DNA of 64,000 nt, from the NCBI GenBank assembly GCA_964586835.1, contig CAZPIC010000004.1:1-64000 (forward strand). The letters are read 5' to 3'. Origin of the DNA: CAZLYF01 sp964586835 (lineage in GTDB: Bacteria; Bacillota; Clostridia; Christensenellales; Aristaeellaceae). Below are positions 26,700-36,330 of this stretch, piece after piece. Each line of letters opens with the position of its first letter. Position 1 is the stretch's first letter. The translations under genes and the position numbers were made by a program. Under the pieces are notes generated by a model that was not told the origin of the DNA, made no database searches, and saw nothing but the letters and a program-made list of their open reading frames with translations.

Positions 26700-28016
26700 C
26701 TATCTCCCCTCCTGCATCTCCCGAACAGCCTCCAGGATGCTGTCCGCCATATAGTCAAGCTGCCCTTTGCTCAGTCCGTAACAGGGGAAATGCGTGAAAC
26801 GATGATTGAACACATCTTCGCAGACCGGACAGGTCTCCGCTATTTCATTGGGGTTGTATCCAAACGGCTCCAGCACACGAAAGCGGTACAGCGGTCCGAA
26901 GTGGGGGATCGTCGTCACGCCTTTCTCCGCCATCTTCTGCTTGAATACTTGCACGTCTCCCCCCGCTTTCTCGGGATCGAGCAGCAGGCAGTAGAGGTGG
27001 AAGGTGGGTTTCACTCCCCTGGTCTCTCCGGTATCCTGGGGGATGACCGCATCGCAACCGCTCAGGCGCTCGTTCAGGTACTCTGTCGCAGCCCGGCGCG
27101 CTGCGATGATCTGGTCAACCCGTGCGATCTGCAGTGACAGTCCAAGTCCCTGGATTTCGGTCGTCGAGCAGTTCAATGCCACAAACGGCCCATACTTGCC
27201 GGGAAGCGGCGAGACGTCATACAGCCAGTTCACGATCTTCCGGGAAAAATCCAGCCCCAGGAACCGAGCCCGCTTCATGTGGTCACGGAAACTCTCGATA
27301 TTGGTTGTCAGCACGCCCCCTTCCCCGAAGGAGGTGATATTCTTCACCTCATGAAAACTAAATGCAGTGAAATCAGCAATTGTGCCAATCTTCCGTCCTT
27401 TGTACTCCGCGCCGAACGCGTGCGCTGCGTCCTCCAGGACGGGGATGTCATGTGCGCGGGCGATCTCCATGATGGGATCCAGATCGCAGGGGTAGCCCCC
27501 GATATCAACGGGTACGATCATCCTGGTCCTGTCCGTGATTTTTTTGCGCAGCTCCTCAGGGTTCATATTCAGCGTGACGGGATCAACGTCCGCAAATACG
27601 AGCTTACACCCCTGAGCGAGCGGATACGCCATGGTCGCCACAAAGGTGATGGCGGGGACAATGACCTCATCTCCCGGGCCAAGGTTCGCATATTTGTAAG
27701 CGATTTCAAAACCTGCCGTAGCATTCGTCACAAAAAGGCTTCCCCGCGTGCCCAGATACCCGTCAACATCAGCTTCAGCTTTCGCAACCTTCTCGTCCAG
27801 AGACAGCTTGCCAGGGGCCTCGGACAGCTTGTCAAGGGCATAGATATCCTTCTCGATCCTTCCGATCAACTCACTGTACTCGGGGCTCTGTCCCTTCATC
27901 AGGAACCTGATGATCGCCATCAGGTCTTCTGCGTTGTAGTCCTCCCCCACCGCAGCCCACGGAACGCGTGTTTCTCCGGTGTTGTACCTGAAATCCGATG
28001 CTCTTTTCTCGTCCAT
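26700..28016 (-). CDS. DegT/DnrJ/EryC1-family aminotransferase
   Basis: A 438-residue PLP-dependent enzyme of the sugar-aminotransferase (SMAT) group, which usually makes amino sugars on nucleotide diphosphates or related cyclitols. Landmarks are TNATAGFEIAYKYANLGPGDEVI, the aspartate that holds the PLP ring (VLEDAAHAFGAEYKG) and the Schiff-base lysine (FSFHEVKNITSFGEGG). The start at 28016 follows GGAGGGAATC. An upstream in-frame extension to 28145 has no site and no homology. No other sugar-nucleotide genes lie next to it, and a dead permease follows on the same strand. Substrate unknown. Confidence 0.87.
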   Translation of the reverse strand: MDEKRASDFRYNTGETRVPWAAVGEDYNAEDLMAIIRFLMKGQSPEYSELIGRIEKDIYALDKLSEAPGKLSLDEKVAKAEADVDGYLGTRGSLFVTNATAGFEIAYKYANLGPGDEVIVPAITFVATMAYPLAQGCKLVFADVDPVTLNMNPEELRKKITDRTRMIVPVDIGGYPCDLDPIMEIARAHDIPVLEDAAHAFGAEYKGRKIGTIADFTAFSFHEVKNITSFGEGGVLTTNIESFRDHMKRARFLGLDFSRKIVNWLYDVSPLPGKYGPFVALNCSTTEIQGLGLSLQIARVDQIIAARRAATEYLNERLSGCDAVIPQDTGETRGVKPTFHLYCLLLDPEKAGGDVQVFKQKMAEKGVTTIPHFGPLYRFRVLEPFGYNPNEIAETCPVCEDVFNHRFTHFPCYGLSKGQLDYMADSILEAVREMQEGR

Positions 28017-28714
28017 GATTCCCTCCTGGCCTTTATCGAATGTTATCTCGCGATCATGCGCAAACAGGTTTCTGTGGGTGTGGTTTTCCCTCCGGCTGTG
28101 CGCAATCGTGAAACCTTCTTTCGATGCAAGCTTGCTATGATTCACTCGCTATGATCTCAGCTGTCAAACGCTCGCACCGCGCGTGGCTTCCCTGCCTGTA
28201 CGCGCTGATTCTGTCCCCGCGTGATCGCCTTAAACGACAGGCCTGGAGTCGACACATAAAACAACTGGCGAACATCATGGAGCATGCCGGAGCGCCTGGA
28301 AAGCCCAAACCCCAGGCCCTCCCGTTCTGCATGCTCATGCATGGCCCTGTCCGTTTCCTTTCTCCGCTTCATACCGACGCTCTGACACGGTGCAAGCGGC
28401 AAAACTGCCACCGCCTGCCGGAGAAGCCCGGGCTCCCTATCCAGCCGCTCCCGGTATATCTCTGCCGGCATGCGGTGTGCCCTGTGATGTCCTGACCCAT
28501 CTCTCACGGACAGGAACCTCTACACCCTGGCTTTGTGACCCGACAGAAGGCCGTCTGCCTTCACCACGTGTACACCACGCAAGTGACCCTGATAACGGAA
28601 TCCGCTTCAGTAGTTTTCTTCAAGTCAGGCTCATTTACCAAACCTCTGCCCGCATCGTCACCGGGCATCAGATATTTTTAATTGGTGCCATCTTAGCGCG
28701 CGTTGCGTACGCTG
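28017..28714. other. Gene-free tract of about 700 bases
   Basis: No recognisable coding sequence. The segment TGCGCAATC at 28099-28107, upstream of the aminotransferase gene, matches nine bases of the operator seen at 18832-18843, but this may be chance. Confidence 0.4.
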
Positions 28715-29374
28715 TCAATGGTCCGTTGGAGGCGGTCCTTCTTCTGCATCCTCGCAGGCCTGTCGCGACAGTCGCGAAGCTCCTGCCCTGACGGCGGACA
28801 CGCCGCTTGCAAAAAGGTAAGCGGACACAACGACAGATCCTCCCGAATCCAAAACCCGGGCGATATCGGACTGTGGGGCGATGGTTACCGCAGCAAGAGC
28901 GCCGGTGACACACAGGTCCACCAGGGACTTGGCACGGTAGAGCTTTGCCTGCACAAGAAGAATGGGGCTGGGTTCCGTACGGTGATGCCTGACATAACGC
29001 AGCCACAGCCATGAGTTGGTGACAAGCCCCAGTACTGCGATGACAAGGGGCAGGATCACGTTCCCTTCATTTGCGGGCAGCGCCCACAGGGCGAGTGCAG
29101 CCATGAGAATCCCGGACAGGCACATCGCTGCTCCGACGCTGATGTTGGCGGTCCCCTCCAGCCTGCGCTTTTCCATCGGGAGATCCCTTCGCTGTACCGC
29201 CTTGTACATCACTAAGGAAACGATGATCGCAGCCAGTTCCGCTGTCCGGCGGACCAGGTCCGCCAGCTGGGTTGACGAGCGGCCTAAAAAAAGCCCCACC
29301 CCCAGAACAATAGGCCCGGGGATGCTGAGCATCACGGACATGAAAAGCGTGCGTTCCGCCGCAGACCTTTTCAT
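28715..29374 (-). CDS. CDF-like membrane protein (cation diffusion facilitator transmembrane domain)
   Basis: A 219-residue integral membrane protein with about six hydrophobic segments. The sequence resembles the membrane half of cation diffusion facilitators (AAERTLFMSVMLSIPGPIVLG, TAELAAIIVSLVMYKAV, GAAMCLSGILMAALALWAL, RAKSLVDLCVTGALAAVTI). The usual paired Asp/His zinc site (HxxxD) is not evident and the cytoplasmic C-terminal domain is missing; the C-terminus is short and acidic. The start at 29374 is chosen because AAAGG in the end of the upstream gene precedes it; a TTG at 29392 would also be in frame. It follows the polyprenol-kinase-like gene with four bases between, so the two are co-translated. 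Ion transport is unproven. Confidence 0.65.
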   Translation of the reverse strand: MKRSAAERTLFMSVMLSIPGPIVLGVGLFLGRSSTQLADLVRRTAELAAIIVSLVMYKAVQRRDLPMEKRRLEGTANISVGAAMCLSGILMAALALWALPANEGNVILPLVIAVLGLVTNSWLWLRYVRHHRTEPSPILLVQAKLYRAKSLVDLCVTGALAAVTIAPQSDIARVLDSGGSVVVSAYLFASGVSAVRAGASRLSRQACEDAEEGPPPTDH

Positions 29375-29378
29375 CCCT

Positions 29379-30092
29379 TTAAACCTTTCCAAAAAAGCGC
29401 GTCATGGGGATCAGGACCGCTGCTGCCGCCAGGGGACAGGTGATGGTATCCATGCCGTTTCGTGTGTAGAGCTCCGTTGCCGTGCAAGCTGCTGCAGTCA
29501 GGATAGCGGTAAGGATTCCCATGTGCCACGCCATCGTCCGGCTGATGATCAGCACCAGTGTGACCGCCGCAGTGGACACTGCAAACATGGCAAGCGAACC
29601 TTCCAGCGTCTTACGCCCTTCAATCAGCTTGCCCTCCAGAAAGCGGCGACCAAAGCGCTTGCCGATGAGCGCAGCTGTCGCGTCTCCAAAACCCCAGGCC
29701 AGCACACAGGCGATCACCAGGTGCTTGTTTCCCACCCAGGCCCACAGGATCAGAATCAGCACTGCAAACATCACGCTGAATGTCATCAGGCTGACCTTCA
29801 ATTCTCCCCGCTTGCGCTCCGTCATCAGCTTTGAAAACCCGGAGAACAAGCCGGCCAAGCTGAGGATTGGAAACACCAGCGCCGCGAAGGCTCCACATAC
29901 AAGAGCTGCGCTCTGCCAGGAAAAAGGGCCGTAAACCAGCAAAAAAATGGAACACATCGCAATGATGTGCAGGAGTTTCCGTGAAACCTCAGAGGGAAGT
30001 GAAGTAAAGTGCCGTAGTAAAAGCGCGGCTGCCACAAAGGCCACATAATACCCCACCATCCACCACAAAGCTGTAAGCGTCTCTATTAGCAT
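29379..30092 (-). CDS. Diacylglycerol/polyprenol kinase-like (dolichol kinase family) membrane protein
   Basis: A 237-residue membrane protein of the dolichol kinase/phosphatidate cytidylyltransferase-like family, which uses CTP or a similar nucleotide to phosphorylate a lipid alcohol. Family marks: EVSRKLLHI near residue 34, FGDATAALIGKRFGRR near residue 132, GRKTLEGSLAMF near residue 155 and NGMDTITCPLAAAAVL near the end. Seven or so hydrophobic helices. The TAA is four bases before the start of the CDF-like gene. A lipid-kinase role in undecaprenyl or other lipid recycling is an inference from family. Confidence 0.75.
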   Translation of the reverse strand: MLIETLTALWWMVGYYVAFVAAALLLRHFTSLPSEVSRKLLHIIAMCSIFLLVYGPFSWQSAALVCGAFAALVFPILSLAGLFSGFSKLMTERKRGELKVSLMTFSVMFAVLILILWAWVGNKHLVIACVLAWGFGDATAALIGKRFGRRFLEGKLIEGRKTLEGSLAMFAVSTAAVTLVLIISRTMAWHMGILTAILTAAACTATELYTRNGMDTITCPLAAAAVLIPMTRFFGKV

Positions 30093-31462
30093 GCCCTCTC
30101 CCTTCGCATCTTAACCCTATTCGGGACGGAGATGATCTGTTGATTGTTGACGGCCCCTTCAGGTTGTGGATCGCTGTCTCGCGTTTGACGCCTTCGCCGT
30201 TCGCGACAGCCAGCACATCTTCCATCGTCAACGGTCTTCAGGAAGGAAAGCCACCCACTTTTCCCTGGCTATCCAGCCAGGTTGAGCTGCGCTCGTCGCA
30301 GGTCCTCCCTTGGACAAGACCCCGTCATCGTCAGGTTTCGCAACTGCGATTCCTCTTTTCCGGCCTTTCGTACCGATCAGTTGCACATCCGCTTTCTTTC
30401 ACCGTCAGCACTCCACCTGTCTCAAGCGCCTGAACCGTCTGTCAGACTGGACGTCGATCTGAGCTGCGGCGTCTAAGCCGTCCGAGCTTCCCTGACTTCA
30501 TCCCATACTATCACAGCGAGGGCTTAAAGGAGTACTGATCCAGTGCGTCAAGGATCTGTCCGGGCACAGCATAGCGCCACAGTGCTATCCTTCCAGAGCG
30601 GACGCGGAGCTGTGAAGCCCCACAGGACGACGCTTTGTGCCGTCTGTCCGTCAGAAAGGACAGGATCCCCCTGCCACAGGCGATCCGGATCATTCTTGTC
30701 GCACAGCTCACCCTCGCGCGCCTTGTCAGTGCAGGCCCGGGTATTGCCGAACTCCAGGACCCAGGTCCATGCCGGCACCGGAACCATTGCTGGCTGTAGC
30801 GGCGCGGATATCCCTTGCGGCGTCCGGAATGCTAAGGGATGACATCCATATCTGACGCGCGGACCAGGAAGACGCACCTTCCTTCCTCCATGGAGTGCAG
30901 CAGATGGACGACGATGGCTTCCATCGGACAGTGTCTCTGCAGGAAGTGCCCTGAGGCAATATACGGGCGTTGATAATGAAGGGGCCTTCCAGAGAGCAGG
31001 CTTCTCAGACGCTCTTGTCCTGCAGGCGCTCACGGTAGCTTGGGCTGCTTTCATGAACTGCGCTCTGAGGGAATAGGCATCCATGTTCCCGTCTCTGTGC
31101 TCCCCATGGCAAGAGGCTTTCCAGGGCATCAAAACCCTTAGGAGGGTCTTTTAAACGGCAAGACACAGCCGTCCAGGGCCTGGCTCGCTTTCAGTTCTCT
31201 GTGAACATGTAAGTATCCCGCTCTGCCTGCCCGGGACCACCATGGAGGAGGGATTCTGCTTTCGTCACTGTGCTTAACAAGAACCTTTTTCAGGAAAGGG
31301 TAGGCGGGGTCACCAGCATCCCGGACAAGCACGACTTCGCTGCCCGCCTTACGGCGCTTTGTGTCGAGCCGGAAGGCGCCATGTTTTGACGAATCTCGTC
31401 ATAAGCGGTCCTTTTCCCGCGCAACAGCGCGATCCCTCCTCATCGCGCGGCCCGGAAAGCCT
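30093..31462. other. Long gene-poor tract (1.4 kb)
   Basis: No intact gene is recognised. The minus-strand frames between about 30510 and 31130 contain protein-like fragments spread over different frames (for example EAIVVHLLHSMEEGRCVFLV and ALWRYAVPGQILDALDQYS), as expected of an old decayed gene. A further fragment near 31260-31320 reads VRDAGDPAYPFLKKVLVK. These fragments are not assigned to a family. Confidence 0.4.
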
Positions 31463-32674
31463 TCAATCCGATTCCTCTTCCCTGTGCCCAATTCGGAGAA
31501 ACCGTCTCACCACGCTCAGAGCCGGTCGAAGCAGCATGCCCTCCATCTCGCGGCTCACGGTCTTCAGTTCTCCAATGATGTTTATTCCCTGTGGGCAGAG
31601 CGCTTCACAGCGTCCACAGGCAACACATTTTGATGCGATCGCAGGCTGTTTCGCTAATGCGCCCAGGTCGCGCAGGTAACTCCACCGAGCCCTCTTTTTG
31701 TTATGCAGATACTTGTCATTGTAATGCGAAAAGCATCCGGGGATATCCACGCCATACGGACAGGGAAGGCAGTAACCGCAGGCTGTGCAGGGGATCTTCA
31801 TCTTCTTCTGCCATGCGCCCTTCGCCCTGGAAAAGGCCTCCCGTTCCGTGTGTGACAGTGTGTTCGCCTCAACTTTTTCCGCAACGCGCAGGTTTTCCTC
31901 AAGCTGTGCGTCATCGCTCATCCCTGACAAGGCCACGGTAATCTCCGGATGGTTCCACACCCAGCGCAAGGCCCATTCCGCGGGAGAACGCTCCCTGTTG
32001 ATGGCAGTGAAGGCTGCCTGCGCTTCCGGCGGCAAACGACCCGCCAGCGCTCCCCCCCGCAGCGGCTCCATGGCAATCACCGGCAGGCCCATTCCCGCAG
32101 CCAGCATCAGTCCATCCCTGGTTGCCTGGGCGTTCTCATCCAGATAGTTGTACTGTATCTGACAGAAGTCCCAGGGGCGGGACATCACCAGCTCTTCAAA
32201 GGCTGCCTTCGTTCCATGAAAAGAAAAGCCCAGGTTTCGGATCCTGCCTTCCGCCTTCAGGCGCTCGAGCCAGTCCATCACGCCCATGTGCGCGAGTCTT
32301 TCGACACCTCCACAGTCCGCGATCGCATGCAGAAGGTAGTAATCGATGCTCCCGGTTCTCAGGCGCTCAAGCTGGGTATCAAAGATCCTCTTCGCACCAT
32401 CCAGGCTGCGCACCAGGTAAGGGGGCAGCTTTGTAGCCACCTTCACCCGTTCACGCAGCCCGCCTTCCAGCGCACGCCCCAGGATGCCCTCACTCCTGCC
32501 CCGGTGATAGATATAGGCTGTGTCGAAGTAATTGATCCCTCCATCGACGGCCTTTCGGATCAGATCAATCGCCCTTCCTTCGTCCACATTTCCCCGTTTC
32601 ATGGGCAACCGCATGCATCCAAAGCCCAGGATAGACAGCTCGTCCCCATTTTTGCTGTTCTTTCTCGTGTTCAT
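31463..32674 (-). CDS. Aldo/keto reductase with C-terminal 4Fe-4S ferredoxin domain
   Basis: A 403-residue redox enzyme. Residues 1 to about 280 form an aldo/keto reductase barrel with the catalytic tetrad regions NYFDTAYIYHRG (Asp, Tyr), VKVATKLPP (Lys) and YYLLHAI (His). The C-terminal part holds cysteine clusters CTACGYCLPCPYGVDIP and CVACGRCEALCPQG, which should bind iron-sulphur clusters. Such fusions are widespread in Clostridia and probably pass electrons between a ferredoxin and NAD(P)H or a carbonyl compound; the true substrate is not known. It lies 20 bases downstream of rpoN on the same strand, so it may be read from the rpoN transcript. Confidence 0.92.
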   Translation of the reverse strand: MNTRKNSKNGDELSILGFGCMRLPMKRGNVDEGRAIDLIRKAVDGGINYFDTAYIYHRGRSEGILGRALEGGLRERVKVATKLPPYLVRSLDGAKRIFDTQLERLRTGSIDYYLLHAIADCGGVERLAHMGVMDWLERLKAEGRIRNLGFSFHGTKAAFEELVMSRPWDFCQIQYNYLDENAQATRDGLMLAAGMGLPVIAMEPLRGGALAGRLPPEAQAAFTAINRERSPAEWALRWVWNHPEITVALSGMSDDAQLEENLRVAEKVEANTLSHTEREAFSRAKGAWQKKMKIPCTACGYCLPCPYGVDIPGCFSHYNDKYLHNKKRARWSYLRDLGALAKQPAIASKCVACGRCEALCPQGINIIGELKTVSREMEGMLLRPALSVVRRFLRIGHREEESD

Positions 32675-32694
32675 AGAACCTGCCGCACCTGTCC

Positions 32695-34101
32695 CTATCC
32701 ACCCATCGAAGCCCTGCGTCCTCTTGAGGAAGCAAGTCCCAGTTCCGCCCGATATTTTGCAACGACCCGCCGTGACAGGGGGATCCCCACCCGCAGCAAG
32801 ACCTGCCTGATCTTCTCATCAGATAGAGGGTGTGCCTGGTCCTCTTCGCCCACCAGTGCCATGATCCGCTGCTTGATGTCAAGGATGGAGACCGTCCTGC
32901 CATCCAGGCCGTCCAGGCCTCGGATGAACAGCGACCTGAGTTCGACCATGCCCTTGTTGCAGCAGATGTATTTCCCCCGAACAGCACGGCTCACCGTTGA
33001 AACACTGACGCCCATGCACTCAGCGATGTCCGCAAGCCTCATTGGCCTGAGTTCCGCACCATGACGGAAGTAGTCCGGCTGCTTCTGGACAAGGCATTTT
33101 AAGAGGTTTTTCAACGTGCTTCTGCGCCACTGGATGTTCCAGATCAGGCTTCTGGCGTCCGGAAGCATTTCACGCAGGTATGCTACACTATCCTCCTCGC
33201 CCGATAAGCCAAGCAAGCGTCTGTTGTCCTCGTCTATCTCAAGCTCTGGCAGCGCCTGTCCGTTAAGCTCAATGACGTACTCGCCATTCACATAGCGCAC
33301 ATCCGCCTCGGGGACGACGAAGACAGGCTCCTCCCGCATTTTAAATCCCCTGGAGGGAATCGGCTCCAGCGAACGGATGGCCTCGCCTGCCTTCATAGCC
33401 TCGGACCTATCACAGCCAAGCAGGGAGCAGATGGCTCTTAAGTCGTTTCCAGCAAGCAGCGGCAGGCCCTCCCTCACCAGCTTCACTGTATGCCTGCCAT
33501 GAAGTCCTTTAGCCTTCAGCTGTAGAAGCAGGCATTCTGTCAGGTTCCTCGCACCCACCCCAGCGGGTTCCAGCGACTGCACGACCCGAAGCGCGCGCTT
33601 CATCTCCCCTGATGAAGCGTGAAAGTCCCGGGCCAGTTCAGCAAGGTGTCTGTCCAAGTACCCTCTTGTGTTCAGGCAGGCGATCAGGCTGATGCAAAGA
33701 GAGCTAAGTCTGTGTTCGAGCGGCATGAACCTGATCTGCTCTTGCAGCATTGCTTCAAAATCCGGCTCAGCAGCAGCAACCCAATCCAGAGCCTGCCCGC
33801 GGCCTTGGCTGCCGGCGGTTCGTGGCCCGCTTCCAATGCGCAACACGATGCGAAGCGGGCGTTCGCCCTGTTCCTCGTGAAGCACCGTCTTCCCAACATC
33901 GCTTCCTTTGCGTGACAGCTCCTCCTCTCTATCTCCTGAGGGTGACGCCTGTCGTAACAGCGCGTTTTCAACAAGGGACTGCGTCGCCAAGGCCCTGAGC
34001 TCCGCAGTGGGAAGCGAAAGGATGTGAAGCGCCTGCCGAACCTGGTTTGTCAGTGTCAGGCTGTGCTTTTGTCCGGCTTTCAGTGTAGGACGGATTTCCA
34101 T
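32695..34101 (-). CDS. rpoN: RNA polymerase sigma-54 factor
   Basis: A 468-residue alternative sigma factor that recognises -24/-12 promoters and needs an ATP-driven activator. The N-terminal activator-interaction region starts after MEIRPTLKAGQ with LTLTNQVRQALHILSL. The core-binding domain follows (RGYLDRHLAELARDF, GVGARNLTECLLLQL), and the DNA-binding part includes MGVSVSTVSRAVRGKY. It ends with the RpoN box SRRVVAKYRAELG, a variant of ARRTVAKYR. The start at 34101 follows GCAGGAGAGCACA. It is divergent from the histidine kinase-activator pair at 34285-37693, and a matching -24/-12 promoter lies 3.8 kb away. Confidence 0.95.
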   Translation of the reverse strand: MEIRPTLKAGQKHSLTLTNQVRQALHILSLPTAELRALATQSLVENALLRQASPSGDREEELSRKGSDVGKTVLHEEQGERPLRIVLRIGSGPRTAGSQGRGQALDWVAAAEPDFEAMLQEQIRFMPLEHRLSSLCISLIACLNTRGYLDRHLAELARDFHASSGEMKRALRVVQSLEPAGVGARNLTECLLLQLKAKGLHGRHTVKLVREGLPLLAGNDLRAICSLLGCDRSEAMKAGEAIRSLEPIPSRGFKMREEPVFVVPEADVRYVNGEYVIELNGQALPELEIDEDNRRLLGLSGEEDSVAYLREMLPDARSLIWNIQWRRSTLKNLLKCLVQKQPDYFRHGAELRPMRLADIAECMGVSVSTVSRAVRGKYICCNKGMVELRSLFIRGLDGLDGRTVSILDIKQRIMALVGEEDQAHPLSDEKIRQVLLRVGIPLSRRVVAKYRAELGLASSRGRRASMGG

Positions 34102-34150
34102 TGTGCTCTCCTGCCTGGTGCCAGATCGTTCGGTTTGCGTTCTGGCCCAC

Positions 34151-34180
34151 ACTATAGCCCGTTCACCTCAGCGGTGACAA
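34151..34180 (-). promoter_or_regulatory. Sigma-70-type promoter of rpoN
   Basis: On the minus strand TTGTCA (34180-34175) and TATAGT (34156-34151) are spaced by 18 bases, about 50 bases upstream of the rpoN start codon. Confidence 0.5.
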
Positions 34181-34284
34181 GTTCTGTATACATCAAACCG
34201 GCCATGGCAGTCCTCCAGGCGTCCTGCAGGCAGCCCGGACGGTTCTGTGCTATATTTGAAACATCGCAACGACCGGAGGTACCT

Positions 34285-36330
34285 TTGTCAAAATTTGCTG
34301 CCCTTCTGGCCGCTCTTCTGCTGCCTTTCCTGTCACTCCACCCCACGTCTGCCGCTTCAGCAGCCGCAGGCACACTGCGTGTCGCGTTTAACTACCAATC
34401 CGCACCTTATCGTTTCATCAATGAGGATTACTCCTTTTCCGGCTTGCATATCGATATCATGAACTGGATCGCGAAAGAAAAGCAGTACGAGGTCATCTAC
34501 AAGCCCTATGCGGATAATACTGCCTGTCTGAACGCGCTGCGAGCCCATGAAGCGGATATCGTTTTGGGTCACCGCACCGACGACCTGAACGCCGCCGACT
34601 TTGAATACTCCGATGAGATCTCAGCCTCCAGCCTCTGTCTGGTCGCAGCTGCGGAAAACAAGGACAGGATCGTGAAAAGCAACAACTACAGGGCTTTTCG
34701 GGCAGCCATTGAGTATGGCTCAACCAGGTATATCTACCTCGAAAAAATGAACACCAGCTCTTACATGGCCCTGGGCAATCAGGAGGCTGTCTTTGAAGCG
34801 CTGCGAGCCGGCAAGGTGGACATGGCGCTGATGCTCCAGGACAGCTACCAGTATTTATCAAGAAAGGCAGGGGTACAAAGGCAGTATGCGATTGTCCGCG
34901 ACTATATCACGCCGGTCAGCTACGCCATGGTCACCCTTCCGGGAAGGCCAGAGCTGAAGGGGATGCTGAACGCCGGGCTGGCTGAAATCCGGACCAGCGG
35001 GAATTATCAAAAAATATACGACCGATGGATCCTCTCGGAAAACGGCTCCCTCAGCCGGCTGACGCTCAGACGCATCTATATCGGTCTGGGCTCAGCCCTT
35101 TTTTTAGCCGCACTGGCCACAGTCATCTTTTATACAATGAACCGCGTCCTGAAAAGGCGAGTGGAGCAAAAGACCGGGGAGCTGCGCCACGCCAACGCTG
35201 AGTTGGACCGGCATATGGTCCAGCTGAAAAACGAAAACAGCATCCGTTTCGGAATGATCGAGTATTCTCCCACCGCCATGGTATCCTTTGATTCCACTTA
35301 CCGTATCCTGCTCATGAACCGGGCTGCGGTCGCCATGAGCGGCATCGATGACGACGCCACTGGCCGAGACGTACGCGGGCTTCCTGTATTTGGCTCGCTC
35401 CTTAAAGAAATCCGGGCAGACATTTTTTCTATGCCTCTTTTTCTCACCCAGCGCGGACAGCCTGTTCTGATCCAGCTCAGGGGGCCTTCCGGCACCAGGG
35501 TGTACCGTTATAGCCTCTATTGCTCCAGAGACGATCAAAGCATCAGCAGCATCTTGCTGGCAGTGGAAGACGTTACCCGGGAAGATGAACGCAACAGGGC
35601 GCTGTTTGAACAGGAAAAGAACGCCACCTTAAATCGCCTGGTGGCCGGCATTGCCCATGAGATGAGAAACCCTCTGATGGCCATCAGAACGGCATCCTCA
35701 CTGTTGCGAACGCAATGGGATGATCCCGGAGTGCGGGAAGCGTTCGTCCGATTTGTCCCCGAAGAAACAGACCGCATCAACCACCTGATTGAAAGCCTGA
35801 TCAACTATGCGCGTCCAGTCAAAGGCGAGTGCAAAGCCCTGCGCCTTTCCGAAGTCATCGGCGAATGCCAGTATCTGACCACCATCGCCGCGAAGAAACG
35901 CCAGATACACTGCAAAACAGACCTGGATGAGGATGTGTGGATCCATGCAAACCATGATCAAATCAAACAGTCGCTCATCAACATCATCATCAACGGGATC
36001 GAGTCCCTGGACAGGAAGATTGCCACAGGGTTTGAAAAACCGCTCACCCTGCTGATCCGCGTCTGGAAAGAGGGAGACCAGGCGGTGATTCTGGTAAGGG
36101 ATGAAGGCATGGGTATGGATCCCGAGGACGCCAGACGTTGCACAGAGCCATTTTTCACAACCAAACCTGCTGGAACAGGCTTGGGACTCGCGCTGGTTGA
36201 GCAGTTCATCCGCAAGAATGACGGGACCCTGTTCATCGACAGCAACCCCGGTAGCCACACCGCGGTAGAAATTAAGTTTCAGAGGATACAACCGGAGAAA
36301 GACCATGAAAAGACGCATTCTGATCATTGA
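34285..36330 (+). CDS. Sensor histidine kinase with amino-acid-binding (SBP_bac_3) sensor domain
   Basis: A 681-residue membrane kinase. From a TTG start at 34285, with CGGAGG five bases upstream, there is a signal peptide (LAALLLPFLSLHPTSAASA). A periplasmic solute-binding domain of the family-3, amino-acid type follows (LRVAFNYQSAPYRFINEDY through YQKIYDRWIL, about residues 30-250). Then come a membrane helix near residues 262-284, a PAS-like domain, a dimerisation domain with the phosphorylated His in AHEMRNPLMAI near residue 458, and an ATPase domain (NIIINGIES, DEGMGMD, GTGLGLALVEQF). Phosphoryl transfer to the NtrC-type regulator encoded next is expected: the two genes overlap by 26 bases. 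The likely signal is an amino acid or small peptide. The longer frame upstream to 34024 is not coding. Confidence 0.93.
   Translation: MSKFAALLAALLLPFLSLHPTSAASAAAGTLRVAFNYQSAPYRFINEDYSFSGLHIDIMNWIAKEKQYEVIYKPYADNTACLNALRAHEADIVLGHRTDDLNAADFEYSDEISASSLCLVAAAENKDRIVKSNNYRAFRAAIEYGSTRYIYLEKMNTSSYMALGNQEAVFEALRAGKVDMALMLQDSYQYLSRKAGVQRQYAIVRDYITPVSYAMVTLPGRPELKGMLNAGLAEIRTSGNYQKIYDRWILSENGSLSRLTLRRIYIGLGSALFLAALATVIFYTMNRVLKRRVEQKTGELRHANAELDRHMVQLKNENSIRFGMIEYSPTAMVSFDSTYRILLMNRAAVAMSGIDDDATGRDVRGLPVFGSLLKEIRADIFSMPLFLTQRGQPVLIQLRGPSGTRVYRYSLYCSRDDQSISSILLAVEDVTREDERNRALFEQEKNATLNRLVAGIAHEMRNPLMAIRTASSLLRTQWDDPGVREAFVRFVPEETDRINHLIESLINYARPVKGECKALRLSEVIGECQYLTTIAAKKRQIHCKTDLDEDVWIHANHDQIKQSLINIIINGIESLDRKIATGFEKPLTLLIRVWKEGDQAVILVRDEGMGMDPEDARRCTEPFFTTKPAGTGLGLALVEQFIRKNDGTLFIDSNPGSHTAVEIKFQRIQPEKDHEKTHSDH

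Noticed and set aside
30511..31132. Minus-strand frame of 194 codons as a gene
   Set aside because: Protein-like pieces are split over frames and the frame has no ribosome-binding site or recognisable domain; treated as possible decay only.
31138..31332. Possible transposase fragment (VRDAGDPAYPFLKK)
   Set aside because: Too short, no DDE context, no terminal inverted repeats nearby.
34180..34284. Possible -24/-12 promoter (TGGCAGTCCTCCAGG) before the histidine kinase gene
   Set aside because: The required GC of the -12 element is not at the right spacing from the GG.
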